Assembly: GCA_003241895.1 (NCBI GenBank)
Contig: QBLY01000013.1
Location: 18,627-82,626, forward strand
DNA length: 64,000 nt
Direction: 5' to 3'
Origin: Lysobacteraceae bacterium
GTDB lineage: Bacteria > Pseudomonadota > Gammaproteobacteria > Xanthomonadales > Xanthomonadaceae
Below are positions 37,007 to 46,707 of the stretch, piece after piece. The notes beneath the pieces are model-generated. The model worked only from the letters and a program-made list of their open reading frames with translations. It did not search any database and was not told the DNA's origin. How positions within the stretch are numbered: the stretch's first letter is position 1; each line of letters starts with the position of its first letter. The position numbers were made by a program, and so were the translations under genes.

Positions 37007-37912
37007 CTAGGGCTTCGCCGCGACGCCGGTCAGCTCCGCGCTCAGCGCCACCAGGCGCTTGCGGGCCGGGGCATCCGAAGGCTGGGGGTCCCTCGGCGAC
37101 GTCGGTTTACCGTCCCGGTAAAACGCGCCGGGCTGCAGCGCGGGCGCCAGGATCAGCCCCATCACGTGGTCGCGGCCTTCGGCGATGGTGGCGCGCGGCT
37201 GCACGCCCAACCCGCGCACCATCGTCGTGTCCATCATCGTGGCCGGGTGGAGCGCAATCATGGTGATGCCGTCGGCGGCGAAGGCCGGCGCCAATGCCAC
37301 CGTCATCGTCACCTGCGCCAGCTTGCTCTGGCCGTAGCCGCGGGCCGCGGCGCCGGGCTTTTCCAGCATCACGTCGTCGAAATCAATCGCATTGGCGCTG
37401 CCCGAGGCGACGTTGACGATGCGCGAGGGAGTGGCCGCGGCCAGGTTCGGCCGCAGCGTGTTCACCAGCACCCAGCCCGCGAGGTAGTTCACGGCGAACT
37501 GCATCTCGTGGCCGTCGGCGCTGGTGCGGCGCGGTTGGCTGCCTTTGAAGGCCACGCCGGCGTTGTTCACCAGCAGGTCCAACCGGGGATGGTCCTTGGC
37601 GATCACGTCGGCAAAATCGCGCACCGCCTGCAGCGAGGCGAAGTCGGCGGCGTAGAAGCGCGCGGACCCCTTGCCCGACTTCCTGATTTGAGCCACCACC
37701 GCTTGGCCGCGCTCGGCGTTGCGGCCGTGCACGATCACGTGGGCGCCGTCGGCGGCCAGCGCCAGCGCGAGCTCACGCCCCAGGCCGTCGGTGGAACCGG
37801 TGACCAGCACGGTCTTGCCGGCGTAGGACAGCGGCGGCGGGGCGTCCGCCGCGTGCGCGGCCCCTAGGAAACACAGCACCACCGCGGCGATCCACGGGAA
37901 GGAAAGGCGCAT
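37007..37912 (-). CDS. Exported short-chain dehydrogenase/reductase
   Basis: 301 residues. The Rossmann motif [13 protein letters not shown] at about residue 31, NNAGV, the catalytic Ser in NVASGSAN, and YGQSKLAQ as YxxxK identify a classical SDR. The first 22 residues ([21 protein letters not shown]) look like a cleavable Sec signal, unusual for a nicotinamide-dependent enzyme because cofactor is scarce in the periplasm. The signal may act as an anchor or be absent if a later start is used. ATG 37912 is chosen on the signal; a longer frame adds 17 residues. Confidence 0.8.
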   Translation of the reverse strand: MRLSFPWIAAVVLCFLGAAHAADAPPPLSYAGKTVLVTGSTDGLGRELALALAADGAHVIVHGRNAERGQAVVAQIRKSGKGSARFYAADFASLQAVRDFADVIAKDHPRLDLLVNNAGVAFKGSQPRRTSADGHEMQFAVNYLAGWVLVNTLRPNLAAATPSRIVNVASGSANAIDFDDVMLEKPGAAARGYGQSKLAQVTMTVALAPAFAADGITMIALHPATMMDTTMVRGLGVQPRATIAEGRDHVMGLILAPALQPGAFYRDGKPTSPRDPQPSDAPARKRLVALSAELTGVAAKP

Positions 37913-38016
37913 CGGCTTACTCCAACAGAGGGGACGCCGGCAGCATAGGCCGCTGCGCCGCACCCGACTACCCCGGCGCAGGCTTCGCCCGGTTACGCTC
38001 CGCGGGGAGGGCTACA

Positions 38017-38382
38017 ATGGCGCCCATGGACATCTACAAGGTTTTCCGCATCGAAGCCGCGCACCGGCTGCCCAACGTCCCGCCCGGCCACAAGTGCGCC
38101 CGGCTGCACGGCCACTCGTTCGCAGTGGAACTGCACGTAGGCGGCACGCCCGACCCGCACACCGGCTGGATCATGGACTTCGGCGACATCAAGGCGATCT
38201 TCAAGCCCACCTACGAGCGCCTGGACCACAACTACCTCAACGACATCCCCGGCCTGGAAAACCCCACCAGCGAAAACCTCGCGCGCTGGATCTGGGACGA
38301 GATCAAGCCCCGGCTGCCGGCCCTTTCGCTGGTGGTGGTGCACGAAACCTGCACCTCCGGCTGCCGCTACGCCGGCCACTAA
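38017..38382 (+). CDS. queD: 6-carboxy-tetrahydropterin synthase QueD
   Basis: 121 residues. PTPS fold with zinc-binding His in [26 protein letters not shown], the active-site Cys in CARLHGH, and [18 protein letters not shown] and [10 protein letters not shown] in order. It makes 6-carboxy-tetrahydropterin from dihydroneopterin triphosphate for queuosine. GGGGAGG 7 bp upstream supports ATG 38017; ATG 38026 is an alternative. No other queuosine gene is adjacent. A strong palindrome follows the stop. Confidence 0.94.
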   Translation: MAPMDIYKVFRIEAAHRLPNVPPGHKCARLHGHSFAVELHVGGTPDPHTGWIMDFGDIKAIFKPTYERLDHNYLNDIPGLENPTSENLARWIWDEIKPRLPALSLVVVHETCTSGCRYAGH

Positions 38383-38387
38383 CCGCC

Positions 38388-38451
38388 AAAAAAAAAGGGG
38401 TCAGAGAATATATTTGTTTAAAACAAATATATTCTCTGACCCCTTTTTTTT
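38388..38451. repeat. GGGGTCAG-ended palindrome with A/T tracts (copy 3; bidirectional terminator)
   Basis: A run of A, then GGGGTCAGAGAATATATTTG and its complement centred on TTTAAAA, then eight T. The arms are essentially perfect over 23 bp. It lies 6 bp past queD and 11 bp before the convergent TetR stop, so it can terminate from both sides. The outer bases match the palindromes at 10789 and 12451; the inner stem differs (AT-rich). Confidence 0.88.
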
Positions 38452-38461
38452 GCCACGCGCC

Positions 38462-39082
38462 TCAGGTCAGCAGCTTGTCGCATACCGCGTAGAGGCTGCT
38501 GCGTAGCTGCTGCGGATCCATGGACGGGTCGCGGATCCAGTTCAGGATCGCGCCGTCCACCAGGCAGCGCAGCGCGATGGTTCGTTGCTGGACCTGCACG
38601 TCGTCCAGCGCCCGTCCCGAGGTCCGCGCATCGCGGCGGATGACGTCCGACAGGTCACACCACACCGACTGCGCGTTGCTGGCCAGAACGGCCGCCACGT
38701 CGGGGTCGCGGGTGGCTTCGGCGGTGATCTCGAGGAACAGGATCGGGTCGAACTCACGGTCGAACGTGCCGCTTCGCGCGCGCCAGCGCTCCAGCTTTTC
38801 CATCACCATGTCCACCAGCTCATGGCAGGACCCGACGCCCGCCAGCGCCTCGCCGCGACCCTGCCGCTGTTCGTCCACGATGGCGTGCACGATCGCCGCC
38901 TTGTTGGTGAAGTAGCGGTAGATCAGACCCTGGCTCATGCCCGCCGCTTCGGCGATGGCGGCGATGCTGGCGCCGTTGAAGCCGCGCTCGGTGAAGGCGA
39001 TGCGTGCGGCGTCGAGGATGCGCGTGCGCTGTGCCCGTGCCCGCAATTCGGCCTTGCTCAGCGGGGTGGCCGCGAGGTTCAT
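38462..39082 (-). CDS. TetR/AcrR family repressor
   Basis: 206 residues. The N-terminal TetR HTH is clear: [44 protein letters not shown]; the C-terminal half is a ligand-binding helical domain. The ATG overlaps the RND pump stop (ATGA), so it is the third gene of the MFP-RND operon, and it probably binds the palindrome at 43460 in the pump promoter to regulate itself and the pump. Confidence 0.9.
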   Translation of the reverse strand: MNLAATPLSKAELRARAQRTRILDAARIAFTERGFNGASIAAIAEAAGMSQGLIYRYFTNKAAIVHAIVDEQRQGRGEALAGVGSCHELVDMVMEKLERWRARSGTFDREFDPILFLEITAEATRDPDVAAVLASNAQSVWCDLSDVIRRDARTSGRALDDVQVQQRTIALRCLVDGAILNWIRDPSMDPQQLRSSLYAVCDKLLT

Positions 39083-42000
39083 GACGTGGCCTTCCGACGC
39101 GTCGTCAATCGACGCACCGCCACGAAGAACAGCGGGATGAAGAAGATGCCCAGGAAGGTGCCCGCCAGCATGCCGCCCACCACGCCGGTGCCGATCGCGC
39201 GCTGCGCACCCGAGCCGGCGCCGGTGGCCAGCGCCAGCGGCAGCACGCCGAAGCCGAACGCGATCGATGTCATCAGGATCGGCCGCAGGCGGTCGCCAAT
39301 GGCGGCCAGCGTGCCCTCCACCAGGTCCATGCCCTTCTCGACGTTGGCCTTGGCGAATTCGATGATCAGCACCGCGTTCTTCGACGACAGGCCCACCGTG
39401 GTCAGCATGCCGACCTGGAAGTAGACGTCGCGTTCCAGCCCGCGCATCCACGTGAACAGCACCGTGCCCAGGATGCCCAGCGGCACCACCAGCAGCACCG
39501 AGGTCGGAATGGTCCAGCTTTCATACAGCGCGGCCAGGCACAGGAACACGATCAGCACCGACAGCGCGTACAGCAGCGGCGTCTGCGCGCTGGCCACGCG
39601 CTCCTGGTAGCTCTGGCCGCTCCATTCGATGCCGAAGCCCTCCGGCAGTTCGCCGGCAATGCGCTCCATCTCGGCCATCGCGTCGCCCGAGCTGATGCCC
39701 GGGGCCGGCGTGCCGGTGATGTTCACCGCCGAGGCCCCGTTGAAGCGCTCCAGGCGCGGCGAGCCGTATTCCCAGCGGGTGGTGGCGAAGGACGAGAACG
39801 GCACCATCTCGCCGTCGGCGTTGCGCACGTACCACAGGCCGAAGTCCTCGGGCACCATGCGGAACGGCGCATCGGCCTGCACGTAGACGCGCTTCACGCG
39901 GCCGCGGTCGATGAAGTCGTCGATGTACTGGCCGCCCCAGGCCACGGTGAGGGTGCTGTTGATGTTGGCGATGGGCACGCCCAGCGCGGCTGCCTTTTCG
40001 GTGTCCACGTCGAGGCGGAACTGCGGCGTGTCCTCCTGGCCGTTGGGGCGAACGCCGGCCAGCAGCTTGCTCTGGCCCGCCGCACCCAGCATCTGGTTGC
40101 GCGCGGCCAGCAGGGCCTCGTGGCCGGCGCCGCCGTTGTCCTTGAGATAGAGGTTGAAGCCGCCCGACTGGCCCAGCTCGGTCACCGGGGGCGGGGCAAG
40201 GGCGAACACCATCGCGTCCTTGATCTGGCTGAAGGCGCCCATGGCGCGACCCACCAGCGCGTCCACGCTGGCTTCGGGCGACGTGCGTTCGTCCCAGTCC
40301 TTGAGCTTCACGAACACGATGCCGTTGTTCTGGCCGCTTCCGGCGAAGCTGAAGCCCTGTACGGAGAACGTGGACACCACGTGGTCCTTCTCGTCCTCCA
40401 GGTAGTGCCGCTCCACCTGTTCCATCACCTTCTGCGTACGCTCCTGGGTGGCGCCCACCGGCGTCTGCACAACGGTGAACAGCACGCCCTGGTCTTCGTC
40501 GGGCAGGAAGGACGACGGCAAGCGCACGAAGATGAACACCATCACCAGCGCCAGCAGCGCATAGATGAAGAGGAACCGACCGCTGCGCTTGAGCATCTTG
40601 CCCACGAGACCCTGGTACTTCTGGTTGCCCGCGTCGAACTTCTTGTTGAACCAGCCGAAGAAGCCCTTCTCGCCGTGGTGTTCGCCCTTCTTGAGCGGCT
40701 TGAGCATGGTGGCGCACAGGGCCGGCGTCAGCACGATGGCCACCAGCACCGACAGGCCCATCGCCGAGACGATGGTGGCGGTGAACTGGCGGTAGATCAC
40801 GCCGGTGGAGCCGCTGAGGAAGGCCATCGGGATGAACACCGCCGCCAGCACCAGGCCGATGCCCACCAGGGCGCCGGTGATCTGGTCCATGGACTTGCGC
40901 GTGGCCTCGAGCGGCGACAGCCCCTCTTCGCTCATCAGGCGCTCGACGTTTTCCACCACCACGATGGCGTCGTCCACCAGCAGGCCTATGGCCAGCACCA
41001 TGGCGAACATCGTCAGCATGTTGATCGAGAAGCCCAGCGCCAGCAGGATCGCCAGCGTGCCCAGCAGCACCACCGGCACGGCGATGGTGGGGATGAGCGT
41101 GGCGCGGAAGTTCTGCAGGAACAGGAAGATCACCAGGAACACCAGCACCACCGCCTCGATCAGGGTCTTGACGACCTCCTTGATGGAAACGCGCACGAAC
41201 GGCGTGGTGTCGAACGGAATGACCACCTTCAGGCCCGGCGGGAACGAAGGCTTCATTTCCTCCATCAGCGCGGCCATGCCGTCGGCGGTGGACAGCGCGT
41301 TGGCATTGGTGGCCAGCGACACCGCCACGCCCGACGCGGGCTGGCCGTTGTAGCGGCTAATCACCGAATAGCTTTCCGAGCCCAGCTCCACCCGGGCCAC
41401 GTCGCCCAGGCGCAGCGCCGAGCCGTCCACGTTGCTGCGCAGGACGATGGCGCGGAACTGCTCCGGCGTCTGCAGGCGGTCCTGGGCGGTGATGGTGGCG
41501 TTGATCTGCTGGCCGTCAATGGCCGGCGTGCCGCCGAGCTGGCCCACGGCCACTTGGGCGTTCTGGGCGCGGACCGCGGCGATCACGTCGGCCGGCGCGA
41601 TCTTGTACGTGTTGAGCTTGCCCGGGTCGAGCCAGATCCGCATGGCGTACTTGCCGCCGAACACCTGCACGCTGCCCACGCCCGGCACCCGGCTGAGCGG
41701 GTCGACGATATTGGACGAGACGTAGTCGGCGATGTCGCCGCGGCTCATGCTGCCGTCCTCGGACACGAAGCCCAGCACCTGCAGGAAGCCCGAACTGGCC
41801 TTGGTGACGCCGATGCCCTGCTGCTGCACCACCTGCGGCAGCAGCGCGGTGGCGCCCTGCAGCTTGTTCTGCACCTGCACCTGGGCGATGTCGGGGTCGG
41901 TGCCGGTCTTGAAGGTGAGCGTGACGCTGACGCTGCCGTTGGAATCGGACGTGGACGACAGGTAGTCCAGGCCGTCCAGGCCGGTCATGGACTGTTCGAT

Positions 42001-42192
42001 CACCTGGGTGACCGAGTTCTCGACCGACTGCGCCGACGCGCCCGGGTAGCTGGCGCTGATGGTGACCGACGGCGGCGCGATGGTCGGGTAGCGCGAGATG
42101 GGCAGCTGGGTCAGCGCCAGCACGCCCGCCAGCATGATGATGATGGCGATGACCCACGCGAAGATGGGGCGATCAATGAAGAACCTTGCCAT
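39079..42192 (-). CDS. RND efflux pump inner-membrane transporter (AcrB/MexB type, HAE1)
   Basis: 1037 residues, usual for this family. N-terminal [19 protein letters not shown], porter-domain loops, the TM4 proton-relay motif [14 protein letters not shown], and a C-terminal helix set ending in [11 protein letters not shown]. Works with the adaptor protein encoded 15 bp upstream and an outer-membrane channel that is not in the window. Substrates cannot be read from sequence; drugs, detergents and aromatics are typical. Confidence 0.95.
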   Translation of the reverse strand: MARFFIDRPIFAWVIAIIIMLAGVLALTQLPISRYPTIAPPSVTISASYPGASAQSVENSVTQVIEQSMTGLDGLDYLSSTSDSNGSVSVTLTFKTGTDPDIAQVQVQNKLQGATALLPQVVQQQGIGVTKASSGFLQVLGFVSEDGSMSRGDIADYVSSNIVDPLSRVPGVGSVQVFGGKYAMRIWLDPGKLNTYKIAPADVIAAVRAQNAQVAVGQLGGTPAIDGQQINATITAQDRLQTPEQFRAIVLRSNVDGSALRLGDVARVELGSESYSVISRYNGQPASGVAVSLATNANALSTADGMAALMEEMKPSFPPGLKVVIPFDTTPFVRVSIKEVVKTLIEAVVLVFLVIFLFLQNFRATLIPTIAVPVVLLGTLAILLALGFSINMLTMFAMVLAIGLLVDDAIVVVENVERLMSEEGLSPLEATRKSMDQITGALVGIGLVLAAVFIPMAFLSGSTGVIYRQFTATIVSAMGLSVLVAIVLTPALCATMLKPLKKGEHHGEKGFFGWFNKKFDAGNQKYQGLVGKMLKRSGRFLFIYALLALVMVFIFVRLPSSFLPDEDQGVLFTVVQTPVGATQERTQKVMEQVERHYLEDEKDHVVSTFSVQGFSFAGSGQNNGIVFVKLKDWDERTSPEASVDALVGRAMGAFSQIKDAMVFALAPPPVTELGQSGGFNLYLKDNGGAGHEALLAARNQMLGAAGQSKLLAGVRPNGQEDTPQFRLDVDTEKAAALGVPIANINSTLTVAWGGQYIDDFIDRGRVKRVYVQADAPFRMVPEDFGLWYVRNADGEMVPFSSFATTRWEYGSPRLERFNGASAVNITGTPAPGISSGDAMAEMERIAGELPEGFGIEWSGQSYQERVASAQTPLLYALSVLIVFLCLAALYESWTIPTSVLLVVPLGILGTVLFTWMRGLERDVYFQVGMLTTVGLSSKNAVLIIEFAKANVEKGMDLVEGTLAAIGDRLRPILMTSIAFGFGVLPLALATGAGSGAQRAIGTGVVGGMLAGTFLGIFFIPLFFVAVRRLTTRRKATS

Positions 42193-42207
42193 GGGGATGC
42201 CCTGTCC

Positions 42208-43401
42208 TTATTTGCTGGCGGCCGCGGCGGGCGCGGGCGCGGACGGTTCCGGGGTGGAGGCGCTGGCGGCACCGGCCTCGACGGCCTTGGCGTCGCCACC
42301 GGGCTTCACTTTCTGCAGGCCTTCGACGATCACGCGGTCGCCGGCGCGCAGGCCGTCGTCCACCAACCACTGGTCCCCGAGGGTGTGGCTGGTCTGCACG
42401 GTGCGCTGTTCGACCTTGCCGTCCGGCGTCACCACCATCGCCACGGCGTGGCCCTTGGCGTCGCGGGTAATGCCCTGCTGCGGCACCAGGATGCCGTTCG
42501 GGCGCTGGCCCATGTCCACCACGGCACGCACGTACATGCCCGGGAGCAATAAGCTTTCCGCGTTCGGCACCAGCACGCGCAGCGCGTAGCTGCCGGTGGT
42601 GGGGTCCACGGTGACGCCGGCGAACTCCAGCCGGCCGTCCTGGCCGTAGGGGCTGCCGTCCTCGAGCAGGATCTTCACCGGCACGCCGTCGGCCTGCTCG
42701 AGGGTGCCCGCGGCCAGCTCCTTGCGCAGCGCCAGCAGTTCGGTGCTCGACTGGGCCAGGTCCACGTACATCGGGTCGAGCTGTTGGATGGTGGCCAGGG
42801 CCTGGGCCTGGTTGGCAGTGACCAGCGCACCCTGGGTGACCGACGACTTGCCGATGCGGCCGCTGATGGGCGCGGTGATGCTGGCGTACCCCAGCGTCAC
42901 TTCGGTGGACTGCAGGTTGGCGCGCGCGGCAGCCACGTCGGCCTGGGCCTGCTGGAAGGCGGCGGCGGCGCGCTCGTTGTCCTGGGCGCTGACGAGCTTG
43001 GCAGCGGCCAGCTCCCTTGAACGGTTCGCCGCCAGGCGCGAGGACGTCAACGCCGCCTCGGCACCGGCCAGGGCGGCGCGGGCGCTGTCGCGGGTGGCGC
43101 GGTAGGCGGAGGCGTCGATCTCGTACAGCGGGTCGCCCGCCTTCACCAGCGAGCCCTCTTCGAACAGGCGGCCCTTGATGATGCCGGTCACCTGCGGCCG
43201 CACTTCGGCCACCAGGAAGGGCGTGGTGCGGCCCGCCAGCTCACGGGTCAGGCGCACGGGCTGGTCCTTCAGCGTGACCACGGCGACCTCGGGCGTGGGC
43301 ATGGCCTGCGGCGCGGGCTCACCGCCGCAGGCGGACAGGGCCAGGGCGCCGGAAACGGCGAGCAGCAGGGAAAACCGGGACGCGGTGCGGACGGCAGCCA
43401 T
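42208..43401 (-). CDS. RND efflux adaptor (membrane fusion) lipoprotein
   Basis: 397 residues from ATG 43401. A lipoprotein signal (FSLLLAVSGALALSACGG) is followed by the adaptor layout: barrel-sandwich half (PFLVAEVRPQVTGIIKGRLFEEGSLVKAGDPLYEID), an alpha-hairpin coiled coil (about 100-165) and the second lipoyl half (APISGRIGKSSVTQGALV), then beta-barrel and membrane-proximal domains. Acr/MexA type. The AP-rich tail (about 370-397) is unusually long. A TetR-like operator lies 59-78 bp upstream. Confidence 0.94.
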   Translation of the reverse strand: MAAVRTASRFSLLLAVSGALALSACGGEPAPQAMPTPEVAVVTLKDQPVRLTRELAGRTTPFLVAEVRPQVTGIIKGRLFEEGSLVKAGDPLYEIDASAYRATRDSARAALAGAEAALTSSRLAANRSRELAAAKLVSAQDNERAAAAFQQAQADVAAARANLQSTEVTLGYASITAPISGRIGKSSVTQGALVTANQAQALATIQQLDPMYVDLAQSSTELLALRKELAAGTLEQADGVPVKILLEDGSPYGQDGRLEFAGVTVDPTTGSYALRVLVPNAESLLLPGMYVRAVVDMGQRPNGILVPQQGITRDAKGHAVAMVVTPDGKVEQRTVQTSHTLGDQWLVDDGLRAGDRVIVEGLQKVKPGGDAKAVEAGAASASTPEPSAPAPAAAASK

Positions 43402-43459
43402 GGAAACCTCGATCTGGAGCGACGGGGACGGGGCAGCCCAGGCAGGCGCCCGCATCAAA

Positions 43460-43479
43460 GAATGAGTGAACGGTCATTC
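43460..43479. promoter_or_regulatory. TetR-type operator upstream of the RND operon
   Basis: GAATGAGTGAACGGTCATTC is an imperfect palindrome with perfect GAATGA/TCATTC outer arms. The core TGAGTGAACGGTCA matches the usual operator form of TetR/AcrR regulators of efflux pumps. It lies 59 bp upstream of the adaptor gene, consistent with autoregulation by the TetR encoded at the end of this operon. Confidence 0.65.
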
Positions 43480-43554
43480 TATTTTCTTAAGCTGAACTGT
43501 CAAGTCCAGTAAGTCCCGAAAACCCGCTCCGGCGGCCTCGGACGGCCTTCTGGT

Positions 43555-44211
43555 TCAGCCGACAGCCAGATTCGCGGCCAGGGTGGCCGGCGGGACGCCG
43601 GGGGCATGCGGCAGCACGCCCAGGCAGGGCACCGGCAGCGCCTGCGCCACCAGCGCGATGTAGCGCGGCTCCAAGGGTTCGATGTTGCTGCCGATCCAGC
43701 CGTGCAGCCGGCAGCCGTCGGCCTGGATGGCACGGGCGGTGAGCCTCGCGTGGTTCAGGCAGCCCAGCCTAAGGCCGACCACCAGGATCACCGGCAGGTC
43801 CAGCGCCCGCACCAGGTCGGACTGCTCCAGGTCGTCGGCCAGGGGCGCCAGCCAGCCGCCGACGCCCTCCACCACGATCTGCCCGGACAAGCCCTGCAGG
43901 TGCCGGTACGCCTCGACGATCGGCCCGAGGTGGATACGCACGCCCGCGCGCTCGGCGGCGATCTGCGGCGCGGTGGGTTCGGGCAGGGCGTAGGGATTCA
44001 CCAGTGCGTAGTCCGGACGCGGGTCACTGGCGGCCTGCAGCGCCAGCGCGTCGTCGTTGCGCAGGCCCCCGGCGGTGGCCTCGCAGCCGCTGGCCACCGG
44101 CTTCATGCCCACGGCGCTGGCGCCGCCGGCGCGCAGCGCGTGCAGCAGCGCCACGCTGGAAAACGTCTTGCCCGCGCCGGTGTCGGTACCGGTGACGAAA
44201 TACGATGCCAT
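43555..44211 (-). CDS. bioD: Dethiobiotin synthetase BioD
   Basis: 218 residues. P-loop FVTGTDTGAGKT, KPVASGC, the ALPEPTAPQIAA substrate region and VVEGVGGWLAPL. BioD closes the ureido ring of diaminopelargonic acid using ATP and CO2. The ATG abuts the TGA of a TMEM175-type gene upstream; other bio genes are not nearby, so bioD stands apart from the usual bio operon. Confidence 0.95.
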   Translation of the reverse strand: MASYFVTGTDTGAGKTFSSVALLHALRAGGASAVGMKPVASGCEATAGGLRNDDALALQAASDPRPDYALVNPYALPEPTAPQIAAERAGVRIHLGPIVEAYRHLQGLSGQIVVEGVGGWLAPLADDLEQSDLVRALDLPVILVVGLRLGCLNHARLTARAIQADGCRLHGWIGSNIEPLEPRYIALVAQALPVPCLGVLPHAPGVPPATLAANLAVG

Positions 44212-44943
44212 TCAGGTCTCCGTTTGCGCGCGTTGCCAGCGCGCCGATACGCGCCGCAATACCGGCGGCGCGAGGTTGAGAAGGAAGAAGATGAAGCCCG
44301 GCATTCCCAGCCAGATACCGCTTTGGGCCCGGGCCGGGATGGCCAGGGCCAGGCCCAGCGACAGCAGCGCCACCACCGGCACCGCGCCCCAGTTCATGAT
44401 TTCAAAGCGCGTGCGCGCCCGTTCGTGCAGCGACAGGCCCAGCGCGTCGCGCAGCCGCCACGCATGCCAGTACAGCGCCGTCATCACGGTGCCCAACAGC
44501 CCGAACGCCACCGCGAACATGATGAACATCGCCGGCACATCGCTGACGCTGTTGATGGTGAAGCCGGTGGGCAGGTAGCCGGCGGTAAGCGCGTTGAACA
44601 GGCTGGAGAACACCATGCGCATCGGGTACACGAAGATCAGCACCAGGAACACCAGCAGCACGCCCAGGCGCCGGCTGGTGGTGTCATCCAGGCCATAGCG
44701 ACGGCTCCAGTCGGCGTGCGCCGACCAGCAGCGCATGATCAGCAGGAAGCAGCCCGCATACGCCGGCACCGCCTTCATCGCCAGCACCAGTTCGTCCACG
44801 CTGGCGGGGATGTCGTTGCCGGCAATCACCACCAGGGTGAGCGCGAATGCGAACGCCGCATCCACGAAGGCTTCCAGCCGCGTGGCCTGTGCGCCGCGGT
44901 CGCGGAAACCGTCGGCGGAAATCATTTCGGGTGCGTTGGACAT
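44212..44943 (-). CDS. TMEM175-type (DUF1211) membrane protein, putative K+ channel
   Basis: 243 residues, six predicted hydrophobic helices. The first carries RLEAFVDAAFAFALTLVV, the TMEM175 family motif (RxxxFSDxVxAIxxTL) with FVD where FSD is usual. Bacterial TMEM175 proteins form leak potassium channels as tetramers. Altered FSD could change gating or be tolerated; activity is not certain. It lies directly upstream of bioD without a gap. Confidence 0.75.
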   Translation of the reverse strand: MSNAPEMISADGFRDRGAQATRLEAFVDAAFAFALTLVVIAGNDIPASVDELVLAMKAVPAYAGCFLLIMRCWSAHADWSRRYGLDDTTSRRLGVLLVFLVLIFVYPMRMVFSSLFNALTAGYLPTGFTINSVSDVPAMFIMFAVAFGLLGTVMTALYWHAWRLRDALGLSLHERARTRFEIMNWGAVPVVALLSLGLALAIPARAQSGIWLGMPGFIFFLLNLAPPVLRRVSARWQRAQTET

Positions 44944-45009
44944 GGCCGGACTTTACCAGCAGGCCCCGCCGGCCGCGCTACACTCCGGGCTTAACGCGCA
45001 AGGACCCCC

Positions 45010-45498
45010 ATGTTCCAGGCCAATAACCTCAGCGGCGACAAGACCGAGCAGTACGCACAGCTCCTGGAACAGGCCCGCGGCCTGATGCACGGCGAGCGCG
45101 ACCGCACGGCGAACGCGGCCAATCTATCGTCGCTGGTGTTCCATGCCCTGCCCGGCCTGAACTGGGTGGGCTTTTACTTCTTCGACGGCACCGAACTGGT
45201 GGTGGGTCCGTTCCAGGGCCATCCGGCCTGCGTGCGCATCGCCCTGGGCCGCGGCGTGTGCGGCACCGCGGCCGTCACGCGCCAAACCCAGCGCATTGCC
45301 GACGTGGACGCATTCCCGGGGCACATTCCCTGCGACTCCGCTTCACGTTCGGAGCTGGTGGTGCCGCTGTATCGTGGTGACGAGCTGTTGGGCGTATTCG
45401 ACCTCGACAGTCCCGCCCTGGACCGTTTCGACGCCGACGACCAGCGTGGCCTCGAAGCCATGGCCAGCGCGTTCATTGAATCGTTGGGCAAGGCCTGA
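45010..45498 (+). CDS. Free methionine-R-sulfoxide reductase (GAF domain)
   Basis: 162 residues. GAF domain with the three conserved fRMsr cysteines: HPACVRIALGRG, GRGVCGTAA and HIPCDSASRSELVVP. It reduces free L-methionine-R-sulfoxide with thioredoxin, relying on the disulfide between these cysteines. The 16-bp gap to the TfoX-C gene suggests cotranscription. Confidence 0.93.
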   Translation: MFQANNLSGDKTEQYAQLLEQARGLMHGERDRTANAANLSSLVFHALPGLNWVGFYFFDGTELVVGPFQGHPACVRIALGRGVCGTAAVTRQTQRIADVDAFPGHIPCDSASRSELVVPLYRGDELLGVFDLDSPALDRFDADDQRGLEAMASAFIESLGKA

Positions 45499-45519
45499 CG
45501 ACGGCATGCAGGAGTGGTG

Positions 45520-45921
45520 ATGACAACCGGAACCAAGCTTCGCAACATCGGCCCCAAGTCCGCGGCGTGGCTGCGCCAGACCGGCGTTCGCACCCAGGAA
45601 GACCTGGAAGCCGTGGGTGCCCTCGCCGCCTTCGTCCGGGTGAAGCGCGCGGGCTTCAAGCCCAGCTTGAACCTGCTCTATGCGCTGGAAGGCGCGATCC
45701 TGGGCTGCCACTGGCAGGAAATCCCGGACGAACGCCGCAGCGAACTGGTGCTGGCGGCCGGTGAAGAAGTAGCCAAGCTGCCGCTGCCCAAGAACAAGCG
45801 CATGCCGGCCGCGGGCCCCGTGACCACCACCCGCAACGATGACGATGAAGACGAAGGCGCTTCGCACGGCGCTGAGCTTGGCTTCGACGATCCGACCGCA
45901 TCGCGCACCGACGACGCCTGA
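45520..45921 (+). CDS. TfoX C-terminal domain protein
   Basis: 133 residues from ATG 45520 (AGGAG 6 bp upstream). The core matches the TfoX/Sxy C-terminal domain: LRNIGPKSAAWLRQTGVRTQEDLEAVGALAAFVRVKRAGFKPSLNLLYALEGAILGCHWQEI. The N-terminal Sxy domain is absent and an acidic tail (NDDDEDEGASHG) is added. The helix-hairpin-helix-like fold may bind DNA or proteins; a role in competence is not shown. Confidence 0.8.
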   Translation: MTTGTKLRNIGPKSAAWLRQTGVRTQEDLEAVGALAAFVRVKRAGFKPSLNLLYALEGAILGCHWQEIPDERRSELVLAAGEEVAKLPLPKNKRMPAAGPVTTTRNDDDEDEGASHGAELGFDDPTASRTDDA

Positions 45922-45933
45922 CGACGCGGCGAC

Positions 45934-45980
45934 AAAAAAACCCGCGATCCACGGCCCATAACGGCACCGGGAATCGCGGG
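45934..45980 (-). terminator. Rho-independent terminator of the glycine-zipper gene
   Basis: On the minus strand CCCGCGATTCC and GGATCGCGGG pair around a 26-nt loop and end in seven T. It faces downstream of the gene starting at 46505 and lies 13 bp past the convergent TfoX-C gene. Confidence 0.8.
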
Positions 45981-45992
45981 CCCTGAACCTGA

Positions 45993-46505
45993 TCAGCGGC
46001 CGTCGTGGTCCGCGTCACCCGGCATGGCACGCTCGACGCGATGCCAGGCGGCGCGCGTGGCGATGCGGGCATCTTCCCACTCAAGGCGGGACTTGCCGCG
46101 ACTGGCCTCGTAGCTGCGGCGCAACTCGGGCTCGGCTTCCTCGAAGGTGCGGCCGGCGTTCATGCCGTGGCCCTGGTAGCCAGTGCGGTAGGCCGGCGAA
46201 TAGTCTTCGTAGCTGCGGTCGGCGGAATAGTAGGGTTCGTCCGCGTACTGGTCACGCCAGTAGGCGTCCTCGGCGGTCGGGTTGACACCTTCAGCCACGC
46301 CCTTGCCGGCCAAGCCGCCCACCACCGCACCCACTACCGCACCGGCAGCTGCGCCCACCGGACCGGCGACCATGCCGATCGCAGCGCCTGTGGCGCCACC
46401 GGCCGCAGCGCCCACACCCGTGCCGACCGGGTGCGAACCCGGCGCGCCGGTGATCGGGTCGCGATTCATGTCGTTCGAGTCAGGGTTGGACTTGAGAGTG
46501 CTCAT
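45993..46505 (-). CDS. Glycine-zipper protein
   Basis: 170 residues. Polar N-terminus, a long Gly/Ala-rich glycine zipper (about residues 28-73, GVGAAAGGATGAAIGMVAGP and following) likely to span or associate with a membrane, then an acidic Tyr-rich C-terminus (DEPYYSADRSYEDYSPAYRTGYQGHG). Resembles small stress-inducible glycine-zipper proteins; function unknown. GGAG at 46513 supports ATG 46505. The strong terminator after the gene fits single-gene expression. Confidence 0.75.
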   Translation of the reverse strand: MSTLKSNPDSNDMNRDPITGAPGSHPVGTGVGAAAGGATGAAIGMVAGPVGAAAGAVVGAVVGGLAGKGVAEGVNPTAEDAYWRDQYADEPYYSADRSYEDYSPAYRTGYQGHGMNAGRTFEEAEPELRRSYEASRGKSRLEWEDARIATRAAWHRVERAMPGDADHDGR

Positions 46506-46707
46506 TGCAATTCTCCAAATATGGCGCCGACCGGAATGGTCGGACACGGTTAGCGCAGCAAGCACCGTGCCATCCGCCGCCAGCCCGCTGCGGCGCGGCT
46601 TTCGGGCCATCACGGGTTGCGGATTGTCGATGCGCCCCAGCGCTTTGCACGAGCCCCACGGGCAAGCTGCAAGTGCCCTGGACCAGAATTCAGCGAAGGC
46701 GATCGCC

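Noticed and set aside
38388..38451. Palindrome as a CRISPR repeat or phage site
   Set aside because: Single copy at this place with no spacers, and it has outer matches to the other two REP-like palindromes; A/T tracts fit a terminator.
40120..42552. 810-codon plus-strand open frame opposite the RND pump genes
   Set aside because: Shadow of conserved AcrB/AcrA-type sequence; repetitive His/Gln/Arg content and no motif.
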